A stretch of DNA of 64,000 nt from Acidobacteriaceae bacterium (GTDB taxonomy: Bacteria; Acidobacteriota; Terriglobia; Bryobacterales; Bryobacteraceae). The DNA lies in contig JAFAYI010000036.1 in NCBI GenBank assembly GCA_019240475.1, positions 124,001-188,000 on the forward strand, written 5' to 3'. This document shows positions 1 to 7,963 of the stretch, one piece after another. The position numbers were made by a program, and so were the translations under genes. A model generated the notes under the pieces. The model searched no databases. It was not told the DNA's origin and saw only the letters and a list, made by a program, of their open reading frames with translations. How positions within the stretch are numbered: position 1 is the stretch's first letter; each line of letters begins with the position of its first letter.

Positions 1-97
1 GGGCTGCGTTGATTTCGAAATATAGGTATTCCAGGTCGCGTTCCGCGCGAGCGGTGAGATTAACGACGTATGCGATGGCGCCCCTCGAACTCCTCAA
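1..97 (-). CDS. RelE/ParE-family toxin, C-terminus cut by window edge
   Basis: Only about the first 32 codons are visible; the rest lies outside the window. The stretch AYVVNLTARAERDLEYLYFE is the usual opening of ParE/RelE toxins: a short beta strand, then a helix beginning A-x-x-D-L. The reading frame continues from the Phd-like antitoxin gene just upstream on the same strand and overlaps its end. The best start I can find is a TTG at 97, inside the antitoxin gene, with no clear ribosome binding site, so the first five or six residues are uncertain. Known relatives cleave mRNA on the ribosome (RelE) or poison gyrase (ParE); the visible part cannot separate these. Confidence 0.6.
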   Translation of the reverse strand, partial: MRSSRGAIAYVVNLTARAERDLEYLYFEINAA

Positions 98-350
98 AGA
101 ACTTGTTTGCCGCGCGCACTCTCCCTTCGCTTACGTCGCGCAATCCCTGCCGAATGCCTTCCTCCGCATCGGCCTGCGCGGCGATATCGAGCAGACGCTG
201 ATACGCCTCGGCGTCCTGAACGACGGCGGCCGCCTTCCCGTTGATGGTTAGCACGACGGGACGCTTGCTCTTTTTGAGCTGCTTGATAAAGTCCCCAGAG
301 CGGCGGCGGAATGTAGTCAATGACTGGATGTCTTTGGTGATGTTAAGCAT
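60..350 (-). CDS. Phd/YefM-family antitoxin
   Basis: 96-residue protein. The N-terminal part (residues about 1-50) has the Phd/YefM pattern: a short strand with 'FRRRSGDFIKQLKKSKRPVVLTI', shown here only for its opening FRRRSGDF, then 'NGKAAAVVQDAEAY', the typical strand-turn-strand ending in a Y-containing helix. This family binds its own promoter through the N-terminal half and wraps the toxin with the C-terminal half. It overlaps the downstream RelE/ParE-like gene, as translationally coupled toxin-antitoxin pairs do. The C-terminal tail is rich in Arg and Glu. Confident as to family; the partner is inferred from position. Confidence 0.85.
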   Translation of the reverse strand: MLNITKDIQSLTTFRRRSGDFIKQLKKSKRPVVLTINGKAAAVVQDAEAYQRLLDIAAQADAEEGIRQGLRDVSEGRVRAANKFFEEFEGRHRIRR

Positions 351-431
351 GCTCCGATTTCATTAGAGCACCTTTTTAGGTGCTGCGGCCTATGTCGCAG
401 GATCATGCAATCCGTTCGTAACTGGGCAACG

Positions 432-965
432 TTACTTGATAGCTCTTGTAGGAACTCGCTTGATGTCTTCTTCCGCGAGCGTCTGGGAATAGTCCCGGAG
501 GGTTTCAAGCGCGCGCTTTCGCGCTTCGCGACCGAGCTCAAGCTTCGCTTCATCGACGGAAGCAGCCGGGTTCGCGAGTGCCCTCGCTATATTCTCAGCA
601 GCTTGCTCAAATGCGCCCGGCGTATCTTTGAGCACAATTGCCTGGCGGGTTCTGAGAAAACCGGGCAACTCCGGGCTTCCAATCAGAACCGGGACCAGAG
701 GCTTGGCAGGATCGAGATAATATTCATCGTTAACAACTTGCTGCCACTCGAAGTTCTGCCAGCGGTCGGCAGGGCCGGGCGGTCCGATCAGGAATACAAA
801 GCCCCCGGCGCTTCGGATTGCCGCAGTCACCGCCGGTTCCCACTCCGCGCCAGGTTCGAGGTCACGCATATCCAGCCACGTGTCGATATTGTGCTTAAGG
901 AGTTGGTCGCAAAGCAATAAAGCAGCGCTGCTATTGACACGCGAATGTGAGATGAATACGTGCAT
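432..965 (-). CDS. TIR-domain protein
   Basis: 177 residues. Residues 1-130 fit a bacterial TIR domain: the first strand MHVFISHS, the helix with A-x-x-L-x-x-x-L, then 'IDTWLDMRDLEPGAEW' (the W-D-x-x-x-L-x-x-G box), a hydrophobic strand GGFVFLIGP, and 'WQNFEWQQVV' with Glu73 at the place of the catalytic Glu of NAD-cleaving TIRs. The last 45 residues form a charged helix. TIR proteins in bacteria often hydrolyse NAD or make cyclic ADP-ribose signals in phage defence; here no partner effector or sensor is seen, so a defence role is only a possibility. It lies next to a toxin-antitoxin pair and diverges from the ABC-F gene, only about 50 bases away. Confidence 0.8.
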   Translation of the reverse strand: MHVFISHSRVNSSAALLLCDQLLKHNIDTWLDMRDLEPGAEWEPAVTAAIRSAGGFVFLIGPPGPADRWQNFEWQQVVNDEYYLDPAKPLVPVLIGSPELPGFLRTRQAIVLKDTPGAFEQAAENIARALANPAASVDEAKLELGREARKRALETLRDYSQTLAEEDIKRVPTRAIK

Positions 966-1015
966 GCCCTACCTGAGTATCGCATCGACAGGCGCTTCAG
1001 CGAAAATGGTTCTTC

Positions 1016-2941
1016 ATGCTGCAATTGACGGGCGCCGGGAAGCGATTCGGACACAAGCTGCTGTTCGATGAGCTGGACTGGCTGGTTACTCCGAAAGAGC
1101 GCGCGGGGCTGGTGGGTGGGAACGGCACAGGGAAATCGACGCTGCTGAAGGTCATGGCCGGGATGGAGACGCTCGATTACGGATCGATGAGCGCGATGAG
1201 GGGCATACGCATCGGGTACTTGCCGCAGGATGGGTTGACGGTGAGCGGGCGCGCGGTGTTCGCGGAATGCATGAGCGTGTTCGCGGATGTCAAAGACCTA
1301 GAGTTGGAACTCGAAGCTTTGACGGCGAGCATGAGCGAGCTAGATCCGGGCGGACGGGAATACGCGCAGGTGGCCGAGAGATTCGAGCGGGCCGATAGCG
1401 AGTTTCGCGCGCGGGATGGATATGCGATCGAGGCGCAGGTAGGGGCGGTGCTCGCGGGTTTGGGATTTCGTAAGGAAGATTGGCTGCGTCAGACGGAAGA
1501 GTTTTCAGGCGGCTGGCAAATGCGGATCGCGCTCGCAAAGCTGCTGCTCGAAAAACCGAACCTGCTGCTGTTGGACGAGCCCACGAATCACTTGGACCTG
1601 GAGGCGCGCGACTGGCTGGAAGGGTACCTGGGCAGTTACGAATATGCCTACGTTTTGATTTCGCACGACCGCTATTTTCTGGACGTGACGGTGAAGAAGA
1701 TCGTCGAGATCTGGAACAAGCGCGTGCATTTCTACACGGGCGGATACGAGAAATATAAAGAACAGAAAGCGGAGCGGCTGGCGACGCTCGAGGCGGCGTA
1801 CAAGAATCAGCAGGACCGGATCCAGCAGCTTGAGGCGTTCATCAACCGATTCCGGTACCAGGCGACGAAGGCGAAGCAGGTGCAGAGCCGGATCAAGGAG
1901 CTGGAGAAGATCGAGCGGATCGAGATGCCGCCGGAAGAGAAGACGATTCACTTTTCGTTTCCGCAGCCGAAGCCGAGCGGGCGCGTGGTGGCGCAGTTCA
2001 AGGACGTGGCGAAGAGCTACGGGGCGAAGACGGTTTTCAGCGGCGTCAGTTTCGCGATCGAGCGCGGGGACCGGGTGGCGCTGGTGGGCGTGAACGGCGC
2101 GGGCAAATCGACGTTGATCAAGCTACTGGCCGGGACCGAGCCGTTGGCGACGGGAGAATACACGCTGGGGCACAACGTGGACGTAGACTATTTCGCGCAG
2201 GACCAATATAAAGAGCTGGACACGGATGCGCGCGTGCTGGACGATTTGAAAGGCGCGGCGCCGAGGACGACCGAGACCGAGCTGCGCAACCTGCTCGGGT
2301 GTTTCCTGTTCAGTGAAGACGACGTGTTCAAGCGCATCGGAGTGCTTTCGGGAGGCGAGCGCAACCGTTACGCGTTGGCGCGCATGCTGCTGCATCCCTC
2401 GAATTTTTTGCTGTTGGATGAGCCGACGAATCATTTGGATATGCGGGCGAAGGACGTGCTGCTGGAAGCGCTCGAAAAATTTTCGGGCACGATTGTGTTC
2501 GTTTCGCACGATCGCTATTTCATCGAGCATCTGGCTACGCGCGTGTTCGAAATCGCGGACGGAGAGGTGCGGGTGTTTCCGGGCAACTACGCCGATTACC
2601 TGTGGCGCAAGCAGGGCGGGGCGGAGCAGACGCCGACGCTCGACGATGTGTTGATCGGCGTTCCGCCGGCCGAGCCGATTCCGATGCCGCAGCGGGGGTC
2701 GCCCGCGAAGCGCATCAATCCCATCAAGCTGAAGCAGATGCAGGAGCACGCAAAGCAACTGGAAGATCGCATTGCGGAACTGGAGGCTGAGATTCAGCGG
2801 GCGGAGATGGCATTGTCGGATTTCGTGGGCGCGGAAGAGGCTACGCGGCTTTCGGGCGTGCTCGAAACGCAGCGCGGCGAACTGGAACAGGCGATGAGCC
2901 AGTGGGAACAGGTGACGGGCGAGATAGAAGCGACCGCGTGA
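1016..2941 (+). CDS. ABC-F family ATPase (Uup/EttA/YheS type)
   Basis: 641-residue soluble protein with two ABC ATPase domains and no membrane segment. Domain 1: Walker A GGNGTGKST at residues 34-42, signature FSGGWQMR near 163, then LLLLDEPTNHLDLEARDWLE. Domain 2: Walker A GVNGAGKST near 358, signature LSGGERNR near 444, again with DEPTNHLD. Between them is a charged helical linker (about 230-310) like the ABC-F interdomain linker, and the C-terminal 90 residues form a coiled coil (KLKQMQEHAKQLEDRIAELE). ABC-F proteins act on the ribosome E site to adjust stalled or drug-bound complexes. The C-terminal coil is most like Uup. No resistance context is visible, so the exact role is open. Confidence 0.9.
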   Translation: MLQLTGAGKRFGHKLLFDELDWLVTPKERAGLVGGNGTGKSTLLKVMAGMETLDYGSMSAMRGIRIGYLPQDGLTVSGRAVFAECMSVFADVKDLELELEALTASMSELDPGGREYAQVAERFERADSEFRARDGYAIEAQVGAVLAGLGFRKEDWLRQTEEFSGGWQMRIALAKLLLEKPNLLLLDEPTNHLDLEARDWLEGYLGSYEYAYVLISHDRYFLDVTVKKIVEIWNKRVHFYTGGYEKYKEQKAERLATLEAAYKNQQDRIQQLEAFINRFRYQATKAKQVQSRIKELEKIERIEMPPEEKTIHFSFPQPKPSGRVVAQFKDVAKSYGAKTVFSGVSFAIERGDRVALVGVNGAGKSTLIKLLAGTEPLATGEYTLGHNVDVDYFAQDQYKELDTDARVLDDLKGAAPRTTETELRNLLGCFLFSEDDVFKRIGVLSGGERNRYALARMLLHPSNFLLLDEPTNHLDMRAKDVLLEALEKFSGTIVFVSHDRYFIEHLATRVFEIADGEVRVFPGNYADYLWRKQGGAEQTPTLDDVLIGVPPAEPIPMPQRGSPAKRINPIKLKQMQEHAKQLEDRIAELEAEIQRAEMALSDFVGAEEATRLSGVLETQRGELEQAMSQWEQVTGEIEATA

Positions 2942-2966
2942 AGTGAAATCTTCCTGAACGCGCCGC

Positions 2967-3395
2967 TTACGGCGGCAGTTGCGTATCGCCCTTGCGGGTT
3001 TTCTTGACATCGGCCCAGCGTTTGCGGAGTTCGCGCCATTGATCGATGGTGAGGACGCCGCGCAGTTGAAGGCTCATTTCGGTGAAGACGCGCGTGGAGT
3101 TGGCGCGGGCAGCGGCGAGGCGATCGATGACGGGCTTGGCGGCGCCGGGATCGACAGCGGGCTCGTTCAGCAGGTCTTCGAGCGCGGCTTCGGCTTTTTG
3201 GACATTGTTGCGGGCATCGAAGAGGCGGTCGCGATAGCCGCGCACGATCTGGTGAATGCGCTGGGTTTGAGCGGGCGAGAGGCCGAGATCCTGGACGACG
3301 TCGCTGGTCCACCAGGGCATGTTGGCGGCGTTCTGCGCCATGCCCAAGGCCGCGCCCGCGCAACAAAGAATAAAGATCCGCGCGAGCCGTATCAT
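2967..3395 (-). CDS. Spy/CpxP-like periplasmic heavy-metal-sensor family protein
   Basis: 142 residues with a signal peptide (MIRLARIFILCCAGAALGMA, cut before QNA). The mature part is all-helical with two LTxxQ-like motifs, LSPAQTQRI near 40 and LTIDQWREL near 115, the hallmark of Spy/CpxP/CnrX-type periplasmic chaperone or sensor proteins. Between them is an Ala/Arg-rich helix. Its start ATG overlaps the stop of the anti-sigma gene by four bases, so it is translated with the sigma/anti-sigma pair. A role in sensing or buffering envelope stress for that pair is the natural inference. Confidence 0.75.
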   Translation of the reverse strand: MIRLARIFILCCAGAALGMAQNAANMPWWTSDVVQDLGLSPAQTQRIHQIVRGYRDRLFDARNNVQKAEAALEDLLNEPAVDPGAAKPVIDRLAAARANSTRVFTEMSLQLRGVLTIDQWRELRKRWADVKKTRKGDTQLPP

Positions 3396-3847
3396 TCTTC
3401 AAAAAGCGCCTGCAAAGGGGCGGTGGGAGGCGGTTCGGAATCTTCGGCCATGCGGCCGACGTCCTGCGCGAGTTGCGCGTCGGAGATGGCGGGAGCGGGC
3501 GGTTGCGGATGGTGATGGCTCTCGATGAAGAGCAATCCTCCGGCGAAGACCAGAAGGCCAGCGGCGGCCGAAGCCCAGCGTTTCAGTTGCGCGACTTGCC
3601 ACCAGGGGGCGGGTTGGGAGATGCGGCGATAGATGCGGCGGCGCTGGGAAGCGAGAAACTCGAAGTCCCCGTCTTCGGCAAGGGCGGAGTTTTTTTCAAC
3701 GGCTTCGCGCCGCGAGCGCATGGCGGACAACCGGGCGAGGCACGAGGCGCAGGCGTCAAGGTGGCCGTCGCCGGGTCCCACGCCATACAGATGACCGACT
3801 AGTTGTTCATCTGTCCAATGTCCTGACACTTTGGACTCGATGTTCAT
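3392..3847 (-). CDS. zinc-motif transmembrane anti-sigma factor
   Basis: 151 residues. The cytoplasmic N-terminus has an H-x3-C-x2-C motif (His29, Cys33, Cys36 in GHLDACASC), the ZAS zinc-binding signature of anti-sigma factors. A single membrane segment lies at about 93-110 (AAAGLLVFAGGLLFIES), followed by a His/Pro-rich periplasmic tail of about 40 residues. It starts 15 bases after the stop of the ECF sigma gene and overlaps the Spy-like gene. The expected job is to hold the upstream sigma factor at the membrane until an envelope signal releases it. Confidence 0.85.
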   Translation of the reverse strand: MNIESKVSGHWTDEQLVGHLYGVGPGDGHLDACASCLARLSAMRSRREAVEKNSALAEDGDFEFLASQRRRIYRRISQPAPWWQVAQLKRWASAAAGLLVFAGGLLFIESHHHPQPPAPAISDAQLAQDVGRMAEDSEPPPTAPLQALFEE

Positions 3848-3862
3848 ATTCCCTCCGCACGC

Positions 3863-4453
3863 TTATGGGCGTGCCGTGTACAGGTCTTTCAACTCCTCCC
3901 GCAGCTTGACGATGGCGCGGAACAGATGCGCTTTCACGGTACCGATGTCCAATGCGAGCATGTCGGCTATCTCTTCGAGCGGCAGGGCGTCGAAGTGCCG
4001 GAGCGAGAAAACCGCGCGCTGCCGCGCGGAAAGCTTGGCGAGCGCCAACTCCAGTCTGCGCTGGATTTGTTGGGCGAAGAGCTGTGCCTCGGCGTCGGCT
4101 TCGCGGCCGGGGGCCGATTGCAGGATGCGGTCTTCGTCTTGGGATGCGGGACGGCGTTTCCAGATCTTCCAGGATTTCGATCGCAGGCGGTCGAGGCAAG
4201 TGTTGACGGCGATGCGGGTGACCCACTTGCCGGGATTGTCGAGGCTGGCGGCGACGGTGGTCGAGCTGAGCGCCTTGTAAGCCTTGAGGAAGACATCCTG
4301 AGTGGCGGAATCGGCCTCATCCGGGTCTTGCAGCATGCGGCGGCAGAGGCGGAAGATGCGTGATTGCTCGGAGGCCATCCAACCGCCGAAATCGCGAAGG
4401 CCGGAGTCGGTGCGAAGGCCGGCGTCGACGCGGTCTGCCATGAACGCAAGCAT
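3863..4453 (-). CDS. ECF RNA polymerase sigma factor (RpoE-like)
   Basis: 196 residues. Sigma region 2 spans roughly residues 28-95 (IFRLCRRMLQDPDEADSATQ, then DVFLKAYKAL and WVTRIAVNTCLDRLRS), and sigma region 4 spans roughly 135-190 (LAKLSARQRAVFSLRHFD, LPLEEIADML, GTVKAHLFRAIVKLRE), a helix-turn-helix for the -35 box. No sigma 1.1 or region 3, so it is group 4 (ECF). Followed closely by its anti-sigma factor and a Spy-like protein. The M1-peptidase-like gene ends only 39 bases upstream on the same strand, so there is little room for a private promoter and the five genes may be one unit. Confidence 0.93.
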   Translation of the reverse strand: MLAFMADRVDAGLRTDSGLRDFGGWMASEQSRIFRLCRRMLQDPDEADSATQDVFLKAYKALSSTTVAASLDNPGKWVTRIAVNTCLDRLRSKSWKIWKRRPASQDEDRILQSAPGREADAEAQLFAQQIQRRLELALAKLSARQRAVFSLRHFDALPLEEIADMLALDIGTVKAHLFRAIVKLREELKDLYTARP

Positions 4454-4492
4454 AGCTATCCATACGGAGGGACGGAGCGAGGCGGAAAAGGT

Positions 4493-6766
4493 TTACTCGG
4501 GGCGGTATAAGAAATCGCTTGCGGGGGGAAGGTCGCAAGTTTTAGCCGTAGAGGGTTCGAGGGGATTGCTGCCGGCGGAGGCGCGGACCCAGCGAACCTG
4601 CTCTTTGCCGCCGGGGGCGTGGCAGTGCAAGGGAATGTCGATGCTGAAGTCGTCATCGACGCCGGAGACTTCGAGATTGTCGCGGTGGAGCGCGAGCTTG
4701 GGGACGCCGGTGCCGTAGATCCAGGCGTCGAAGAACAGGGATAGGCCTTTGTCGGGTTGGGCGGGTGGCACGAATTCGCTCAGGAGTTTGCGGAAATCTT
4801 CGTTCGAGATGGGCTGGGCGGAGAATTGCTGGAGCAGGCGGACCTGCATGCGATGGAAGGCGTCGTCGCCGAGGCGGCGACGGAGCATGTGCAGGATCCA
4901 GGCGCCTTTTTCGTAGAGCACGACGTGCCAGGCGAGAACGCCGCTGTTATCGAGCAGGCGCTGGCCGAAGTCGACGGGGCCGGCGGATTCGATGGTCTTG
5001 CCGGCTTCCTGGCGCAGAAGGTCTTCGCGGTACTGCTCGAGCAGAGCGTCGAAGGCGGGGGTTCCTTTGGAGCGCTCGACGAATTGGAGGGCGGAGTAAT
5101 CGGCCATGGCTTCCATGAGCCAGTTGGCGCGGTAATCGGCGGGCGAAACCAGGTTGCCCCACCATTGGTGGGCGATTTCGTGGGGCAGGAGCATTTCGGA
5201 AAAGAAGGTATCGAGGCGCGGATTGCGAAGCTGGGCGGGGCGCTCTTCGGGGCGCAGATAGGAGATGGTGGAGAGATAGATCAGGCCGGGGAAGCCTTGC
5301 CCGAAGTAGCCGGGGACGGGAGAGACGGCGACGCTGTGGATAGGCAGGAGGGTCCAGCGGCGGGTGTAATCGTCCAGAATATTTTCGGTTTGGGTGAGGA
5401 TTTCGTGGGGATCTTCGCGGGGTGCGGAGGCATTGGAAAAGGATTCGACGTGGTAGCGGCTTTGCTCGCCGGCGGCGAATTCGTATTCGCCGAGATTGAA
5501 GCCGGCAAGGTGTTCCGGGACCAGAGTCTTGCGATGGACGATGCGGAGGCCGGAGGCGACGTCTTCGCTGACGGGCTCGCCGGTTGAGACGAGGCGCAGG
5601 TTTTCGGGGCAGCGGAAAGTGAGGTCGAAGTTGGCGAGAGTTGTGCCCGCCGAGGGGTACCAGCTATTTCGCTCGTCGACGAAGTAGGAGCCTTTGGCGG
5701 GATGGCGGATGACGGAACCCTCGTAGCGAACTTCGATCGCGTGGGGATGGCCGGGGACGATGGGTGTGGGCGAGACGAGCAGAAATGTGCCGATAGTTTT
5801 TACGGTGGGGCCGTGGGAAGAATCGAATTGCAAGACTTCGGCGGGAGCGCCGTCGATGCTGCCGGATAAGACGCGGAGCTTTTCCGATAGGACGAAAGAC
5901 AGGACGCGGCCGGCCGCAGGCGAGGGGACGAATTGAAAGCGGGCGGTAGAGGCCATGCTGAGGTCGGGGCGGATGGTGGCATCGATTTGGTAATCGGAAA
6001 TGCTGACGGGGGGCGGGAGGGGAGGCGGGGAGCGGCGGGGCCGGAAAGAGGTCCAGAGCTGGAAGGCGGTTCCGCCGGAGGTTTGGGCGAGGCGGCCGAT
6101 GGAGACGGGCTCGAATTGGGAGGGTTCCCAGAGGACGTCGAAATCTCCGAGATGGCGGCCGATGAAGAGCGAATAGAGAAAGCCGTCGGCGGGGGCGTGA
6201 TTGTCGAGCAGGGACTCGATGAGATGGACCTTGAGCTGGGAGAGGACCTGTTGAACGGCGGGATTCACGTTGGGAGCGAGCTGGGCGGCGAGTTCGGGTG
6301 CTTTGCGCACCGGAGTCTTTTCGATTTGAGCGAGGAGCTCGGGGGCGGTGTCGTCGGAGAAGAGGAAGAGCGCCGAGGTGAAGTGTTCGTCGAGATTCGG
6401 GCTATCGATGAAGGAGGCGAGGGAGGCGCGTTCGGCCCGCTGCGGGGGGAGGACGAGAACCTCGGCGTCTCCAGTGTCGGAGCCCGAGACGGTGAAGACG
6501 GCGGCGAAGGTGCGGCCGACGGCGGGAGTGATGAACGAGAGCATGCCGTCGGTGAGGTAGATTTTGATGTCGCCGCGGCTGAGCTGGAGGTCGCGGACGC
6601 GGAAGGTCTGGCTGGGATCGAGGGTGGAATTGGCAAGCAGAGCGGCGAGATCGGCCGCGCGGGGGGCTTCCGCGGCGGCGCAGTTCGCGAGGGCAATGGC
6701 GCAGCAGAGGCAGCCGAAGAAGCGGACGGGCGGGCGGACGCTACTTGATTTCAGAGCTTTGAGCAG
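4493..6766 (-). CDS. secreted M1-family metallopeptidase (aminopeptidase-like)
   Basis: 757 residues from the chosen start. The zinc site is intact: HEIAH near residue 528, 18 residues, then Glu in LMEAMADYS, the HExxH-x18-E pattern of M1 peptidases. The usual GAMEN exopeptidase motif is not seen; GYFGQGFPGLIYLS lies at the matching place, so substrate use may differ from classical aminopeptidases. The first 250 residues are a separate N-terminal region without recognised motifs. No ATG, GTG or TTG fits the N-terminus: the reading frame is open far upstream through the prepilin gene, but a signal peptide (VRPPVRFFGCLCCAIALANC) begins just after a CTG at 6764-6766 that has GGAG seven bases upstream. 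I take that CTG as start; this is the weak point of the call. Confidence 0.8.
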   Translation of the reverse strand: MLKALKSSSVRPPVRFFGCLCCAIALANCAAAEAPRAADLAALLANSTLDPSQTFRVRDLQLSRGDIKIYLTDGMLSFITPAVGRTFAAVFTVSGSDTGDAEVLVLPPQRAERASLASFIDSPNLDEHFTSALFLFSDDTAPELLAQIEKTPVRKAPELAAQLAPNVNPAVQQVLSQLKVHLIESLLDNHAPADGFLYSLFIGRHLGDFDVLWEPSQFEPVSIGRLAQTSGGTAFQLWTSFRPRRSPPPLPPPVSISDYQIDATIRPDLSMASTARFQFVPSPAAGRVLSFVLSEKLRVLSGSIDGAPAEVLQFDSSHGPTVKTIGTFLLVSPTPIVPGHPHAIEVRYEGSVIRHPAKGSYFVDERNSWYPSAGTTLANFDLTFRCPENLRLVSTGEPVSEDVASGLRIVHRKTLVPEHLAGFNLGEYEFAAGEQSRYHVESFSNASAPREDPHEILTQTENILDDYTRRWTLLPIHSVAVSPVPGYFGQGFPGLIYLSTISYLRPEERPAQLRNPRLDTFFSEMLLPHEIAHQWWGNLVSPADYRANWLMEAMADYSALQFVERSKGTPAFDALLEQYREDLLRQEAGKTIESAGPVDFGQRLLDNSGVLAWHVVLYEKGAWILHMLRRRLGDDAFHRMQVRLLQQFSAQPISNEDFRKLLSEFVPPAQPDKGLSLFFDAWIYGTGVPKLALHRDNLEVSGVDDDFSIDIPLHCHAPGGKEQVRWVRASAGSNPLEPSTAKTCDLPPASDFLYRPE

Positions 6767-7226
6767 AGGCAGGCTCCTGGCCCCAATTCTCCCGAATGAT
6801 AGCGCTCTGGTCGGAGTAGAATGTGCGGCGGCCGGTGCTGCCGAAGGTTTTGGGGATGGCTGTGACGGCGTAGCCGGTGGGGGTTTGGGTGATCGTGAAG
6901 TTATAGCCGCTGGCGGAACCGCCGGCCAGGTTCGCGGGGATGAGGCCGGCATTTTGAGGGCCTTCGGCGGCGCCCGCGGAATTGGGAGGGCCAAGCTGGG
7001 TGAGGGAGGTGGCGTATTGGCCGAATTGGGATTGGTACTGCACCTCGGCCTGGTTGATGGTGCGGACTTCGGCAATGGCGGCCATTTCCTGGCTGTGCAT
7101 GCGCGCCTTACCCATCTGCGGAAGGGCGATGGAGAGGATCACCAGGATGATCGCGATGACGATCAGCAGCTCGATGAGGGAGAAGCCGCGCTGGCGACGC
7201 CGGCGTTCGGATACACGAAGCAGCAT
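6741..7226 (-). CDS. type IV prepilin-like protein
   Basis: 161 residues from the ATG at 7226. A short basic leader (MLLRVSERRRRQRG) is followed by FSLIELLIVIAIILVILSIA: the class III prepilin signal, with cleavage after Gly14, Phe as first mature residue and Glu5, then the hydrophobic N-terminal helix. The globular part has a conserved Tyr-rich helix (EVQYQSQFGQYATSLTQL) and a C-terminal domain with GYAVTAIPKTFGSTGRRTFY. A prepilin peptidase would cut it; it may be a pilus subunit or a pseudopilin of type II secretion. No pilus assembly genes are near. Longer in-frame starts up to 7355 would put 43 residues before the leader and are unlikely. Its end overlaps the start of the M1 gene by 26 bases. 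Confidence 0.88.
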   Translation of the reverse strand: MLLRVSERRRRQRGFSLIELLIVIAIILVILSIALPQMGKARMHSQEMAAIAEVRTINQAEVQYQSQFGQYATSLTQLGPPNSAGAAEGPQNAGLIPANLAGGSASGYNFTITQTPTGYAVTAIPKTFGSTGRRTFYSDQSAIIRENWGQEPASAQSSEIK

Positions 7227-7392
7227 ACGATTCACATAATACGACGTGGGACGGGGGCTGAGCGTTGTCTCAAGGGAAAGCTGCGCGCCGGTGTGTAATG
7301 CGAATTCTCTTGGGGCTTGGCGAATTACGGGCGAAAGGCCTTTGAGGTTCCCCACTGCGGAACTTTCATGGCCATCCTCGCCGCGGGAGGAG

Positions 7393-7695
7393 TTATGTGC
7401 GCTTTAGCCAGTGCGCTGGGTCGCGGCTCGCGTGAAAGCATGCGATAACGAGCAACGTATCGTGGTCGATCACGAAAAGCAGCGTGTACGGAAAGCGGCG
7501 CAACAGGGCGCGTCGTACGCTCTTATAGACAACCGAGAACTGCAGGGGGCCGCTGTTGACCCGCTCGACAAGGGCGTCAATGGATTGCCGGAAACGTCGC
7601 CCTAAGCCGGGGGCTTGACGTTCGTACCAGTCCTGCGCCTCAATCAATTCGGCGCGGGCCAGGGGCGTGAAGATGACACGATAGGCTACGGGCAA
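7393..7695 (-). CDS. ParE/RelE-family toxin
   Basis: 100 residues. The pattern is that of the RelE/ParE fold: YRVIFTPLARAELIEAQDWYE at the start (quoted here only to WYE for the A-x-x-E-L-x-x-A-x-x-W-Y helix), a middle loop with G-x-x-F, then the strands FPYTLLFVIDHDTLLVIACF and the terminal HASRDPAHW, the H-x-x-R-x-P-x-x-W ending shared by ParE-type toxins. Its start overlaps the preceding antitoxin gene by ten bases. It probably blocks gyrase or cleaves mRNA; the sequence alone does not decide. Confidence 0.88.
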   Translation of the reverse strand: MPVAYRVIFTPLARAELIEAQDWYERQAPGLGRRFRQSIDALVERVNSGPLQFSVVYKSVRRALLRRFPYTLLFVIDHDTLLVIACFHASRDPAHWLKRT

Positions 7696-7904
7696 CGCTG
7701 CTCAAGCTCAGCTTTGAGAACCGCCCATGTGACACCGTTGCGCCGGTCGTCGTTGAGGGAAGCGAGGCGGCGGTCTAACTCGGCTTGCTGCGCTTCGGTC
7801 AACGGAAGCTGCTCATTGTCGAGGCTGTCCCATAACTGCGCAATAAGATGGAGCCGTTCCGGGGGCGTTAAACGTCCGATCTCGTCAGCCGTGAGTAACT
7901 GCAT
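7686..7904 (-). CDS. addiction-module antitoxin (TIGR02574-like)
   Basis: 72 residues. The sequence fits the small helical antitoxins annotated as 'putative addiction module component': L-x-P-x-E-R-L-x-L-I-x-x-L-W-D-S-L near residues 11-28, then LPLTEAQQAELDRRL, and a C-terminal W (VTWAVLKAELEQR) used to bind the toxin. It is directly upstream of and overlaps the ParE-type gene, the normal order for this family. Autoregulation of the pair is expected from the family but no operator was identified. Confidence 0.88.
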   Translation of the reverse strand: MQLLTADEIGRLTPPERLHLIAQLWDSLDNEQLPLTEAQQAELDRRLASLNDDRRNGVTWAVLKAELEQRCP

Positions 7905-7963
7905 GTTTTAAGCGTACGAAAATGAGACGTCGGCGGGCAACTACGGAAGTTCTACGAACATGT

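Noticed and set aside
5933..6748. 271-codon plus-strand open frame opposite the M1 peptidase
   Set aside because: Translation is nearly all Gly, Glu, Asp and Ala; a codon-bias shadow.
6767..7075. Long N-terminal extension of the M1 peptidase to an ATG at 7075
   Set aside because: The added 103 residues are Pro/Ser-rich, lie wholly inside the prepilin gene in another frame and precede the signal peptide.
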